Positions 1 to 9,444 of a DNA stretch of 64,000 nt are shown here, piece by piece; the first letter of the stretch is position 1, and the number at the start of each line of letters is the position of its first letter. Position numbers and translations under genes: made by a program. The notes under the pieces are model-generated. The model saw nothing but the letters and a program-made list of their open reading frames with translations, was not told the DNA's origin and did no database searches. This stretch comes from Roseiarcus sp963709655 (lineage in GTDB: Bacteria; Pseudomonadota; Alphaproteobacteria; Rhizobiales; Beijerinckiaceae): NCBI GenBank assembly GCA_963709655.1, contig CAVPXF010000053.1, positions 434,001-498,000 on the forward strand, in the 5' to 3' direction.

Positions 1-9
1 CTCATACTT

Positions 10-465
10 TCAGCTTCCGTCGGCGCTCAAGATTCTCGCCATGTCCGGCAGCACGATGAACTCGTCTTTCCACTTGGCGATTCCAGCGATGAACTCGGGC
101 CGCCAATGCATGCCGACCGGCGGGGTCTTCTGCCGCGTCGAGGCGTCGAGCTCGGTGACCTCGTAGACCTTGTCGGCGACGATCCCGATGGTGGTCGGGT
201 CGCCGTCGAGATCGATCTCGATCACGACGAAGCGCGAGTCTGGGGTGACCTCGGCCGGCGGCATGCCGAAGCGTAGCCTGAGGTCGGCGAGCGGGATCAC
301 CTTGCCGCGCACGTTGAGCACGCCGGCGACATAGGGCTTTGCGCCCGGCACCCGGGTGACCGGCGCCGGATCGAGGATCTCGCGCACCTGGCGCGCGTCG
401 ATGGCGAACACTTCGCCGGCGAGGCCCAGCATCAGCGCCTGCGAGGCGGCTTGCGTCTCGGACAT
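10..465 (-). CDS. cheW: Chemotaxis adaptor CheW
   Basis: CheW links chemoreceptors to the kinase CheA in the cytoplasm. The product is about 151 residues and is one CheW/SH3-like domain over nearly its full length, with the usual signatures (start LGLAGEVFAID, then VAGVLNVRGKVIPLADLR, and GIVADKVYEV). The chosen ATG (463-465) shares one base with the cheA stop TGA (465-467); a GTG one codon earlier (466-468) is the alternative. It is the last gene of the STAS/receiver/cheA/cheW operon and is clearly translationally coupled to cheA. Length and motifs are normal for the family. Confidence 0.95.
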   Translation of the reverse strand: MSETQAASQALMLGLAGEVFAIDARQVREILDPAPVTRVPGAKPYVAGVLNVRGKVIPLADLRLRFGMPPAEVTPDSRFVVIEIDLDGDPTTIGIVADKVYEVTELDASTRQKTPPVGMHWRPEFIAGIAKWKDEFIVLPDMARILSADGS

Positions 466-2480
466 CACGCGACCTCCAAGGTTTTGGCCTGCCTGGCTTG
501 CAGCCGCGCCTCGCGCGCCTGCCCCGAGGCGATCAGATGCGGCACGTCGAGGATCAACGCGACCGCGCCGTCGCCGAGGATCGTCGCGCCGGAGAAGCTC
601 GGCACGTCGGCGTGCAGCTTCGACAGCGACTTGATCACCGTCTGGTGGCCGCCGATGATCTGGTCGACCACCAACCCGACGCGGACGTCGGCGTTGGCGA
701 CGATCACCACCTTCTGGTGCGGATCAGGCTCGCCGCGCTCGCCGAACAGCTCGCGCAGCCGCAGGAACGGCACCAGCTCGCCGCGGATGTTGAGGAAGCT
801 GCGGCCTCTCGAGCGCGCGTCGGCCTCGTTCGACAGCTCGACGCATTCCTCGACCGCGGTCAGCGGCACGACGTAGCGCGCCTCGGCGACCCGCACCAAG
901 AGGCCCTCGATGATCGCCAGGGTCAACGGCAGACGCAGGGTGAAGGTCGAGCCCTTGCCGGCCTGGCTGGCGACGTCGATCGACCCCCGCATGCCCTCGA
1001 TCGCCCGCCGCACGACGTCCATGCCGACGCCGCGGCCCGACAGCGCCGAGACCTCGTGGGCGGTGGAGAAGCCGGGCAGGAAGAGGAGCTGGTGCAGCTC
1101 GGCCTCGGAGAGGACGGCGCCGGGCGCGACGAGGCCGTTTTCCTCGGCCTTGGCGCGGATCTTGGCGAGGTTGAGACCGCCGCCGTCGTCGGAGACGCTG
1201 ATCAGCACCTCGGCGCCGGCGTGGCGGGCCACCAGACGGATATGGCCGACTGGATCCTTGCCGGCGGCGCGGCGCGCCTCGACGCCCTCGAGGCCGTGAT
1301 CGGCGGCGTTGCGGATGACGTGGATCAGCGGATCGGCAAGCCGCTCGATCATCGTCTTGTCGAGCTCGGTTTCCTCGCCTTCGGCGATCAGCTCGATTTC
1401 CTTATTGAGATCGCGCGACAGGTCGTGAATGAGGCGGCGGAAACGGCCGAACAGCGAGCCGATCGGCAGCATGCGGATGCCCATCACCGCGTCGCGCAGC
1501 GACGAGGCGAGCCGCTCGATCTCCTCGGCGACGCCCTTGGCGTTGGCGCCGGCGGCGGCGAGTTGGGTGAGCCTCGCCTGGGCGATCACCAGTTCGCCGA
1601 CCCGGTCCATCATCTCGTCGAGCCTTTCGGCCTGGACGCGGATGGTCGCCGATTCCTTGGCGCCCTTCTTCGCCGCGCCCTCGCCCGCCAACTCGACGCC
1701 GGCGGGACGCGGCGCCGCGGCCGCGACGGCGGACGGGACGACGGCTGTGGCCGGCGGCGCGGCGCCCTCCTCGATGCTGAGCTCCATGTCTCCGGCGACG
1801 AAGATGAAGACGTCCTCGATCTCGCTCTTTGGATGGGCGGTCTCGAGCAGAACGTTCCAGGTGAAGTAGCAGGCGGTCGGATCCATCTGGTCGAGCGGCG
1901 GCGTCGCCTCGACGTCGACCGCGACCCGGCAGTCGCCGAGCGTGCGCAATTCGTCGAGCAGCAGCAGCGGATTGCTGCCGTTGACGAGCACGTCCTTGTG
2001 GAAGCGCATGCCGACCCGCCACGCCTTCCGCTCGGGCGGCGGCGGGGACGGCGATGCGGCGGCGGATTCGGGCGCGACGCTGGCGAGCGCCGAGGCGGCG
2101 CCAGGCCCCTGAACCAACTTGCGCAGATCGGACAGAATGCACATGCCGATGACCGCGTTCGCCTCTTCCGGCTTCTCGATCTGGGTGCGCAAAAAGTCCT
2201 TGGCGTTGAGCGCGATCGCGATCAGGTCGGGCTCGGGGGCGGCGTCGCCCTTGCGCACCCGATCGAACGCGCTCTCGAACTCGTGGGCGAACGCGGCGAC
2301 CTGGTCGAAGCCGAACATCGCCCCCGAGCCCTTGATGGTGTGCAGGGCGCGAAAGGCGCTGTTGACCAGGTTGCGGTCGTCGGGCGAGCGCTCGAGATCG
2401 AGCAGCGCCGCCTCCAATTGCTCGAGCAGTTCACCCGCTTCTTGCCGGAAAATCTCGATGGGATCCGTGCTAGACGTCAT
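465..2480 (-). CDS. cheA: Chemotaxis histidine kinase CheA
   Basis: CheA is the cytoplasmic kinase that phosphorylates CheY and CheB under receptor control. The 671-residue product shows the standard order: an HPT domain with phospho-acceptor His47 in HTIKGSG; a P2-like segment around residues 150-240; a P3 dimerization helix pair (AERLDEMMDRVGELV) around 280-340; a HATPase domain with N-box HVIRNAADHG, G1 box DDGGGL and G2 box GRGVGMDV; and a C-terminal CheW-like P5 domain. The ATG (2478-2480) overlaps the TGA of the upstream receiver gene (2477-2479) as ATGA. All catalytic boxes look intact, so the kinase should be active. Cognate acceptors nearby are the upstream pseudo-receiver and the CheY at 4805. 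Confidence 0.95.
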   Translation of the reverse strand: MTSSTDPIEIFRQEAGELLEQLEAALLDLERSPDDRNLVNSAFRALHTIKGSGAMFGFDQVAAFAHEFESAFDRVRKGDAAPEPDLIAIALNAKDFLRTQIEKPEEANAVIGMCILSDLRKLVQGPGAASALASVAPESAAASPSPPPPERKAWRVGMRFHKDVLVNGSNPLLLLDELRTLGDCRVAVDVEATPPLDQMDPTACYFTWNVLLETAHPKSEIEDVFIFVAGDMELSIEEGAAPPATAVVPSAVAAAAPRPAGVELAGEGAAKKGAKESATIRVQAERLDEMMDRVGELVIAQARLTQLAAAGANAKGVAEEIERLASSLRDAVMGIRMLPIGSLFGRFRRLIHDLSRDLNKEIELIAEGEETELDKTMIERLADPLIHVIRNAADHGLEGVEARRAAGKDPVGHIRLVARHAGAEVLISVSDDGGGLNLAKIRAKAEENGLVAPGAVLSEAELHQLLFLPGFSTAHEVSALSGRGVGMDVVRRAIEGMRGSIDVASQAGKGSTFTLRLPLTLAIIEGLLVRVAEARYVVPLTAVEECVELSNEADARSRGRSFLNIRGELVPFLRLRELFGERGEPDPHQKVVIVANADVRVGLVVDQIIGGHQTVIKSLSKLHADVPSFSGATILGDGAVALILDVPHLIASGQAREARLQARQAKTLEVA

Positions 2481-2860
2481 CCGAGCACCTTCTGGTTTGC
2501 GGCGATGGGCTGTTCCGCCTTGAACGGGTTGGCGAGGCAGCCGGTCGGGCCGGCGGCCTTCGCCTGCGGCTTCAAGCCTTTGTTCGCCTGCGGCCTCAAG
2601 CCTTTGTCGGACTCGACGGCGAGCATGACGATCGGCGCCCGGCGGTCAGGCGGCGTCTGTCTGAGCGCGCGGATGAAGCCGATCCCGTCCATTCCCGGCA
2701 TGTCGGGCTCGACGACGATCATGTCGAGCGCGCGGCTGCGCTCCGCCGCGACGCCTTCTTTCCGGTCGCTGGCGACGGCCATGCCGCAGCCGAGAGGGCT
2801 CGACGCACCCTCGTGCGCGCGCCGGATGCGCAGTGCGTCCTCGCCTGCGCGTATCGTCAT
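2477..2860 (-). CDS. Degenerate CheY-like pseudo-receiver
   Basis: A 127-residue single-domain response regulator between the STAS gene and cheA, coupled to both by ATGA overlaps (start 2858-2860; stop 2477-2479). Aligned by eye with the intact CheY at 4805, the fold motif MPGMDG is kept but the phosphorylation chemistry is lost. The acceptor Asp is Glu51 (VVEPDMP against ITDLNMP), the switch Thr is Ala81, and the conserved Lys is Asn111. The N-terminal acidic pair survives as Glu-Asp. An 8-residue tandem duplication sits after the switch position. By family knowledge, Asp-to-Glu may mimic the active state. It could be a phosphorylation-independent partner of CheA or STAS, or simply a decaying gene. 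Confidence 0.8.
   Translation of the reverse strand: MTIRAGEDALRIRRAHEGASSPLGCGMAVASDRKEGVAAERSRALDMIVVEPDMPGMDGIGFIRALRQTPPDRRAPIVMLAVESDKGLRPQANKGLKPQAKAAGPTGCLANPFKAEQPIAANQKVLG
2561..2608. repeat. 24-bp in-frame tandem duplication
   Basis: Two adjacent 24-bp units (2561-2584 and 2585-2608) differ at two positions. They lie inside the pseudo-receiver gene and duplicate eight residues (GLRPQANK / GLKPQAKA region). The intact CheY at 4805 has this segment once (DGLKSQAKASG), so the duplication is a derived insertion. Confidence 0.9.
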
Positions 2861-3210
2861 GGGTTGCCGCTGTCCCGCGAGGCGAAAATCTCGGCTAGCG
2901 ACGTCGCCCCCGGCGGTGGACTGAAACCGCAGCGCCGCAGCGCGTCGCCCAAAGCCCCTTGCGGCGGCGAAGCCAGCGCCGCCGTCTTGTGCGACCGCTT
3001 CGCCGCCCCATCGGCCGCCACGAGGATCTGCAGGAACGAAACGTCGACCTCGGCCACGTCGGAACAGTCGAGCACGAGCCGTTCGCATCCGTTGAGCGCC
3101 TCGCGCACCGTCCGATGAACTTCCTCCCCGACAGGCGTCGTCAGGCTCCCGCTGAGCTTCACCGAAGTGTGCTCTTTCGCGGCGTCGACGCTGAAGATCT
3201 GACTAGGCAC
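2857..3210 (-). CDS. STAS-domain protein (anti-sigma-antagonist-like)
   Basis: A 117-residue single STAS domain. The core LVLDCSDVAEVDVSFLQIL matches the STAS strand-helix that carries the phosphorylatable Ser in SpoIIAA-type proteins; a Ser is present (VDVSFL). It opens the chemosensory operon from a GTG (3208-3210) preceded by AAGGGA, and its TGA overlaps the ATG of the receiver gene. STAS proteins often appear at the head of alphaproteobacterial che operons, but their role there is not settled. It may bind the kinase array or link it to an anti-sigma or NTP sensor (inference). Confidence 0.8.
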   Translation of the reverse strand: MPSQIFSVDAAKEHTSVKLSGSLTTPVGEEVHRTVREALNGCERLVLDCSDVAEVDVSFLQILVAADGAAKRSHKTAALASPPQGALGDALRRCGFSPPPGATSLAEIFASRDSGNP

Positions 3211-4804
3211 GCGGCGGGTTCCCTTCCTCGACGCGTGGCGCCGAGGCGCCCCGCCGGCCTTCGTGACCCGCGAGAGCTGCGCCGACTCGACCAGCGATCG
3301 GATACGATTCTTGCCCCTTGCGAGACGAGATTGCTTTCAGATGGATCCGGGATGTCGACCGTCAGTCGACGCGACGAGGAGCGGCTTCATGCCTTCGTAG
3401 GCTCGGCGAGGAGCGCGACAATTCGTCGTCAGTGACCATCTCCGATATTCGCTATCCAACCGTTAATGAGCGAGGCGGGAAGAATGCAATCGACGCCGTA
3501 CGCCCGTGGATGAGTGGAATGGACTGAGGCGGGACGCCTTGCCTCTTGCGCGTCCAGAGAACCCGAATTGATTGGGAAAATGTCTTGCTGAAAAACGGAA
3601 TTTAAGGTAGAGTGGTTCTGTCAGCCCCCAGATCGGATTCGCGATGCCGCTTGCCGCCCTCTTGTTCTCCGCCAACCGAGTGAAGCGGCTTTCCGCGATC
3701 GACGCCGACCGCCGGCGCGGCGCGGCCGTCGCCTTTGGGTCGCTCGCGCTCGCTCGCCCGACACCGGGGAGGAGAGGCGTCGGCGGCTTTCCTGCCCTGC
3801 GCGTCAGCGCGGGGGAGGGGGACCATGCGATCCACTGGCTTAATCTGGGGGATGGTGGTGGGGGCGCCGGCCGTAGGTCGGACTCTCCGGTCGTTACGAT
3901 CGCCCGTAACTCCCAAGCCGGGCTCGATAGGGGCCTGAGAGTTGGACGTCAACGCCGTCATCGCGAGGAGCCCATAGGGCGACGTGGCGATCCAGGAGGA
4001 CGTAGAGCGCCCTACGCTCCCCTGGATCGCCACGCTTCGCTCGCGATGACGGTGTGTAATCTCTCAACTCCGCGTCCCGGCTTGGGAGATACGATCGCCC
4101 GCAATATCTGCCATAAGACCTTGAAAACATTGATTCAGCGCCCGAGCCCGCTCCCTCGCCCCGATCCCGGGGCAAGCCTGCGGATGTCGAAGGACGCTTC
4201 AGCACGCACTGAGCGTCCCCAGCCCCTGATCATCCTTCAACATCCCCGGGCCAGGCCCGGGGATCAGGATGAGGTTCATGGTATGGCGGCTCGGCAGGCT
4301 CGCAGAGAATTGAAAATGGCGCCGCATCTCCTTGAAAACACTCGAAACCGACGCGGAAATGGCAGTCCCGACGCCGAGCTTGACCCGGGGATCGCGATGA
4401 GGTTTGTGTCATGGCGGCACGGCTTGGCAGCGACATGCGAATCAAAATTGCGGCCCTAACGCCTCGAACTCGCTCAATCGTTCTCAAGAAGTAAAGCGCC
4501 TGGGACGGCCTCGGTGGCCGTTCCTGTGTCCAAGGCCGAGGGTCTGCCGACCGGCATCGCGGAGAATCGACGCCGATCGTTGCTCAGGCGCAACGCACGA
4601 GATCGGCCCGTGATTGGTGCGGTCGTGTGCTTCCCGACAGGCTCCGTGCGTCGGACTTCGTCTCGCCGCTGTCCGACTCGGGTCGTCCCGGATCGCGCAA
4701 TGGCTCGTCTCGAAACGGATTCTTCAGGCTTCTGACACAACCTGTGGTTTAGCAAAGGGCTTGTCTCTTTTTCCGAAATCCTCGCTTACAAGGGCGACCT
4801 TTCG
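3211..4804. other. Long intergenic region with decayed repeats, no gene supported
   Basis: About 1.6 kb between the divergent STAS operon and cheY. Open frames here have no recognisable domain and no coherent coding composition. It holds a large palindrome (about 3897-4110) with the REP-like core at 3956-4051, and further copies of the CCCGGGGATC-type repeat near 4160-4270 and 4380-4400. Promoters of both che transcripts must lie here, but I could not fix their boxes with confidence. Confidence 0.6.
3956..4051. repeat. REP-like palindromic element, copy 1
   Basis: Arms CGTCATCGCGAGGAGC and GCTTCGCTCGCGATGACG enclose a second nested pair (GCGATCCAGG / CCTGGATCGC) and a small central palindrome (AGCGCCCTACG). 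The same architecture recurs at 59450-59562 with 'CGTCATTGCGAGGAGCG'. An outer arm pair CTCCCAAGCCGGG (about 3911) / CCCGGCTTGGGAG (about 4077) extends it. This matches the short interspersed palindromes common in alphaproteobacteria. Confidence 0.85.
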
Positions 4805-5167
4805 ATGAAGACCGTACTGACCGTCGATGATTCGCCGAGCGTCCGCCAGATGGTTCGACTGGCGCTTTCCAACGCAGGCTACGGGGTCGTCGAGGCCGGC
4901 GACGGGATGCAAGGATTGTCGGTCGCCAAGCGGCAGCCGGTGAACCTGATCATCACCGACCTCAACATGCCGAATATGGACGGCTTGGAATTCATCCGCT
5001 CGCTGCGCCAGCTGTCGGCCTATCGCGGCGTGCCGATCGTGTTTCTGACCACCCAGTCCGACGACGGCCTGAAAAGCCAGGCGAAGGCGTCCGGCGCCAC
5101 CGGCTGGATCACCAAACCGTTCAAGCCGGAGCAATTGCTCGCCGTCGCAAAGAAGTTGCTCGGATGA
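4805..5167 (+). CDS. cheY: Response regulator CheY
   Basis: A 120-residue stand-alone receiver. All active-site residues are visible: acidic pair Asp8-Asp9, phospho-acceptor Asp52 (TDLNMPNMDG), switch Thr82/Thr83, and Lys104 in TKPFKP. It would be phosphorylated by the CheA encoded at 465-2480 and signal to the motor or another output. It stands on the opposite strand from the cheA operon and was probably followed by cheB, of which only a remnant persists. Its ATG is preceded by AAGGGCGA. Confidence 0.95.
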   Translation: MKTVLTVDDSPSVRQMVRLALSNAGYGVVEAGDGMQGLSVAKRQPVNLIITDLNMPNMDGLEFIRSLRQLSAYRGVPIVFLTTQSDDGLKSQAKASGATGWITKPFKPEQLLAVAKKLLG

Positions 5168-5186
5168 GCGCGAACGCCGATCCCGC

Positions 5187-5423
5187 ATGCACCTTCCGAA
5201 GGTCGACGTGCTGTTCCGTTTGGGCGCGCCATATGCCGGCGCCGACGCGGTCGGCGTCGTCATGACCGGCATGGGCGACTACAGCGCGCACGGACGACGA
5301 ACGAAGAGACCTTGCGTTGTCTTCGGCATGCCGAACGGGGCCGTTGCGCTCGACGCAGCCATGAAAGCCACATCCCCTTCCGCCAGTCCCGTCGAGATCC
5401 TGCATGCTCGCGTTCAGACTTGA
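5187..5423 (+). pseudogene. CheB methylesterase C-terminal remnant
   Basis: The 78-codon frame reads VDVLFRLGAPYAG...AVGVVMTGMGD, then CVVFGMPNGAVALDAA. These are the hallmark C-terminal blocks of CheB, the receptor-glutamate methylesterase. The receiver domain, the catalytic Ser and His blocks and about 20 residues between GMGD and CVVFGMP are missing. No full-length CheB frame exists around it. It sits exactly where a cheY-cheB arrangement would put the gene, and its tail overlaps the next gene's start. I read it as a deletion relic; a new small protein is possible but unlikely. Confidence 0.8.
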
Positions 5424-7213
5424 AGACCCGGCGCCGCCTTCCGTCGATCCGCTGGCCTGCGCGGGCGCGCGGGCGCTCGCGGAAGAATTCGAAACCCACG
5501 CCGCGTCGCTGGGCGCGACGTTCTCGCGCTTCGAGCAGGCGTGCCTCGACATCGGCGCGCGGCTCGGCGAAGCCGTTCCGGGTCTGGCCGATCTGGCGAC
5601 GATGTTCGACGCGCTTTCGGGCGCGCTCGAAAGCGGCGGCATCGACAAGGCCTGTGAGGATTTGGCGACGACGTCGGCCGATCTCACGCAGGCGGCGGGG
5701 GACTTGATTGAAGAAGGGCGCTCGCTCGTCGATCTCGTCGACGCCGAGAAACGGATCGGCGTGTATATCGACGTGTTGTTCGATTGCATCCACACCATGT
5801 CGGCGCTGATGTTCATGTTGAAGATCGAATTCGGCGTCGATGCGAGAACACCGCGACGAGATGGCCGCCTTCACCGACCGGCTGCAAGATCTTGCCAAAA
5901 ATGCGCGTCAAGCGCTTTCGGACTATCGCGACACGCATAGCAGGCTCGACGAGGTGCTGCGCGCCGCGACGCAGGCGCAAGCTGCCTTTCAGCGCACACA
6001 TCGCGGGGAACTCGAAGCCATCGCCGCCGAGATTCGTTCGGGCCTTGGGGCTGTCGCCGAGCGGCGGCGACGCACCGCCGAGGCGCTGCATGATGTCAGC
6101 GCACGCGCGCGCGAAATCAGCGATCGGATCGGCCAATGCGTGTGCTCGCTGCAAGTCGGCGACAGCACGCGCCAGCGCGTCGAACATGCCCAAGCCGCGC
6201 TGAATTTCTGGTGTGATCTCGCCGAAGGCAGGGCGTCGCGTCGGGTCGACGACGAAGCCCGCGAGCTGTTCGCCTCCCAGGGCGAAGCATTCACGGCGCG
6301 GCTTTGCCGGTTGCAGGCGCGCCAGCTCGAAGCCGCCCACGGCGAGTTCCGTACCGAGATGGAGGCAATTTCGCAGGCCTTCCCGTCGCTGGCGCGGGAA
6401 GCCGGCGCGCTGGCCGGCTACGGACACGAATTGTTTGGCGCCGAGGGCCCCGATGGGGGCTCGTTCCTGGAGACGCTCGAGAAGAAACTGGCGGCGGCGC
6501 GCGACATGATCGGAGCATGCCGACGCGCCCGCGCCGTCGTCGACAACGCCGCGAGCGCCGTCGTCAAAACGATGGACGACCTTCGACGACGCACCGATGG
6601 CTTGCAGGAGATCGCCGTCGACGTCACGATCATCGGCACCAACGCGCTGTTGAGGTCGACACGGTTGGGCGACCGCGGCAAGGGCGTCAGCCTCATCGCC
6701 CAGGAATTGCGCGCCAACGGCGAGCAGATCGGCGAGGGCATCCAGTCGCTGCCGCCGGCGCTCGATCGCGTCGTCGCCTATGTCGAACGTTTGGCGCAAG
6801 CGGGTCAACATCTGGACTCGGGGAGATTGGCCGAACTCGACGAACGCATGAGCGTGGCGATCTGCGCTTTCGGCGCCAACGGCCAGCAGATGTCGGAAGC
6901 GCTTGCACGGCTCGACACCGAAGGCGGCGGCGTTCGCGCCGTGCTCGATCAAGCCGCCGCCGCGCTCGCCGGACATGAGGACACCGGCCCGACCCTTATC
7001 GCTGGCGCCAAGGCGATGGACGAGATCGCCGCGCGGCTGGGCGAAGCCGAAGATTGGAGCGAGATCGATCTTACCCTCGACCGGTGCCTGCGCCCGCTCT
7101 ACTCGATGGCGAGCGAGCAGCGCATCCACGAGGGTTTGACCGGATGCGACGCCGAAGTGAGCCAAGCAGCTTCGTCCTCGTCGGGCGAGCTCGCGGACGC
7201 CTTCATGCTCTGA
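5404..7213 (+). pseudogene. Frameshifted soluble methyl-accepting-type chemotaxis protein
   Basis: Two frames join into one protein of about 600 residues. The first (from ATG 5404) is sensible up to LKIEFGVDA near 5840; the second continues as REHRDEMAAFTDRLQ to 7213. The 100-bp tail of the first frame beyond 5840 is Arg/Pro/His-rich nonsense typical of a frameshift. The C-terminal half has VDVTIIGTNALLRSTRLGD followed by GKGVSLIAQELRANGEQI, which resembles the MCP hairpin tip (FQTNLLALNAAVEAARAG ... VADEVR) though divergent. No transmembrane helix is visible, so it would be a cytoplasmic, coiled-coil receptor or scaffold. The shift is +1 (or -2) and could be a sequencing error. Confidence 0.7.
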
Positions 7214-7220
7214 TCTTTGG

Positions 7221-7440
7221 CTACGCGCTCCACAGCGACAAAATGTCGTCGGCGAGAGACGCGTAATCGGCGGCGCCGCGCGAATGCGGTTTGTAATCCC
7301 GCACCGCCGAGCCGGCCCCGAAAGCCTCCGCGAGCGCTATGTCGAGGCAAATGCTGTGAAATATCCGGTTGCGGCCGAATTCGCCGAGCAGCTTTTCGTG
7401 CACGTAACGTTGCAGATTGATGCGCAAGTCACGGGCGATG
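7221..7440 (-). pseudogene. ParA/Soj-like ATPase 3' fragment
   Basis: The last 70 or so codons read RINLQRYVHEKLLGEF, then IFHSICLDIALAEAFGAG and VRDYKPHSRGAADYASLADDIL. This pattern fits the C-terminus of ParA-type partition ATPases (VRLAEAPSFG ... YDPxSRGAxDYLALAxE). The Walker motifs and everything upstream are missing; the frame runs directly into the truncated MFS gene. ParA homologues occur in some chemotaxis clusters, where they position cytoplasmic receptor arrays, so this may be another relic of the adjacent island (inference). Family call is moderately sure. Confidence 0.5.
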
Positions 7441-8548
7441 CGGCAACGAGGGGAGACACGGCAGCGGGGCCGCCGACGCTTGGCACAATCCGGCCAAGCC
7501 AAAAGACGCCGGCCGCGGCAATCAGCAGCCCGACCGCCGACAGGGCGCCCGGCGAGATACAACGGGCAACATGAGCGGCCACATAGGGCACGAATAACAT
7601 CGGCGATGAGAGCGCGAGCATCAGAGTCCCGGCCTCGATCTCGGTCAAACCCTCGACGCCGACGAAGCGGAGCGGCAACAGGATTAGCAGGACAACATAG
7701 GAGTAGCAGGTCGCGATCGGCAAAAGCTGCACGCCGACGAAACTCGGATAGCGGAACAGCGTCAGATCAAGCATCGGGCGAGATGCACGGGCCTCGATCA
7801 CGACGAAGCCTACCGCGATGAAGGCCGCTCCGACGAACATCGTGAGGATAAGGGGGCTGTTCCATCCGAATGACGGACCCTGGATGGTGGCGAAGGTGAA
7901 CAGCGATAGCATCGCGGTAAAGCTTGCGACGCCCTGCCAGTCGAGCTTGGCTGCGCTCGGGTCTCTGGTTTCCTGCATACGGGGCAGGCCGAGCACAATC
8001 GCCACGATGCCGACGGCCCCGCTGCCCAGGAAGATTGACTGCCAGCCGTAGGTATCGACAAGTAGGCCCATCAGCACCGGGCCGAACGCCAGTCCTACGC
8101 CGAACGTAGTGCCGAGCATGCTGAATGCTTTGACCCGAGCATGGCCATCGAACTCCTGTGTAATGGCCGCCGACCCGCCTGCGAGTGCCGCTGCGGCGCC
8201 CACGCCTTGAGCAGCTCGAAACAGATCGATGGCGACGACGGACGAAGCGAAGCTCGACGCGAGCGAGAAGATCACGAACAGGACAATGCCGCCGGCGAAG
8301 ATGCGTTTCCGACCGAACTGGTCGGCCAGTGCGCCGGCAGCCATCAAGAGGCTTCCGAACGTGAGCATGAAGGCATTGGTGATCCAAGTCAGTGACGCAG
8401 CGCTGCCCCCAAGCGCCCGGCCGATGGCAGGGGTCGCAATCGCTCCTCCGGAAAAGCTGAGCGGCAAGGTCAAGGCAGCCAGGCACACTGCAAACAAGAT
8501 CCAGAGGCCGTCATGGGTCTTGGCGGTCGATCGGCTGGCGGTGGTCAT
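7337..8548 (-). pseudogene. MFS drug exporter (DHA2/EmrB-type), 3'-truncated
   Basis: The frame encodes about 370 residues of a 14-helix MFS exporter: FSGGAIATPAIGRALGGS in TM1, then SLLMAAGALADQFGRKRIF (motif A), and the helices of the central half. Homology stops after LGRIVPSVGGPAAVS near 7450. The remaining residues are Cys/Ala/Ser-rich readthrough into the ParA-like fragment. DHA2 proteins are usually 470-510 residues, so the last three or so helices are gone. A LysR-type gene, also broken, lies upstream on the same strand and was its likely regulator. The exporter is probably non-functional. Confidence 0.8.
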
Positions 8549-8655
8549 CGCGCTCTCGTGGATTCGATCGGATGGCCGATGAGCTAACGAGAGCGCCGGG
8601 ATCGATAAACCAACCGAGAAGCGATGCTGTGTCTCCTATCCGGATACAATTTCGG

Positions 8656-9421
8656 CTACACGGGGCGGCGAAAGAACTCGACGAGATAGTCGAGAACGAC
8701 GCAAGTCTTCGGCGGCATGCGACGTCCTGCGGGGATAAGCGCATGGATCGGCGGCCCGTCGACATCGGCCCGCGGCAACACGTGCTCGAGTTCGCCGGCC
8801 TCGACATGCGCGGCAGCCACGCGATCGAAGGCTTGGGCGATGCCCATCCCGGCGATGGCCGAATCGATGAAGGCGCGCCCGTCACCGGTGATGACGCCGG
8901 CGGGCGGCGCCGTCTCGAACATGTGCGTGCCGTCAGTCACAAGCCAGGGACGGGTCTTCCCCGAGCCCGAACGGAAGACGATGGCTTCGTGCCCAGCTAA
9001 GTCGTCAACCGAAGTGAAGGGCGCATGACACGCGAGATAGCCTGACGACGCATAGAGACCCAGCCGCGTGTCGCAGAGTTTTCGAACTGTCATCTCGCCT
9101 TCCGCGGCAGTTCGCCCACGCGGATGAAGATGTCCTATCCGTCCTTGACCGGATCCGACCGACGGTCGCTCAGAGACAATTCGAGCGTGACCTTCGGATA
9201 GCGTTCGCGCACCCGTGCGAAGACAGGCAAAAGCGTGCGGCCGAAGCCGATGGGAATGTCGAACCTCACTCGGCTGACGGGTTCGTCCCGCCGCGCCGAA
9301 ATCGCAACCTCGGCGTCGTTCAATCCCTCCAGGGCGGCTCGGGCGGCTTCCAGGTAGAGCTCTCCGTCCTCGGTCAGGCGCACCGCCCGGGTGGTTCGCT
9401 GCAAGAGCCTGGACCCGAAGC
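8656..9421 (-). pseudogene. LysR-type regulator, C-terminal part (interrupted)
   Basis: This is the effector-binding part of a LysR regulator, continuing the N-terminal part at 10883-11031 across the inserted IS. The IS-proximal codons give SRLLQRTTRAVRLTEDGELYLEA, the end of the winged helix. Besides the insertion there is an in-frame TAG at 9135-9137 (VKDG-stop-DIFIRVGELP) and a frameshift just after ELP, beyond which AEGEMTVRKLCDTRLGLYAS continues to 8656. Without these lesions the protein would be about 300 residues, normal for the family. It is a clear pseudogene. Confidence 0.9.
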
Positions 9422-9444
9422 GGGTGCGATCCAAAGCGGTGCAA

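Noticed and set aside
498..2924. An 808-codon open frame antisense to cheA
   Set aside because: It is the GC-rich shadow of cheA; Arg/Asp/Gln-rich with no domain, and the sense strand has full CheA motifs.
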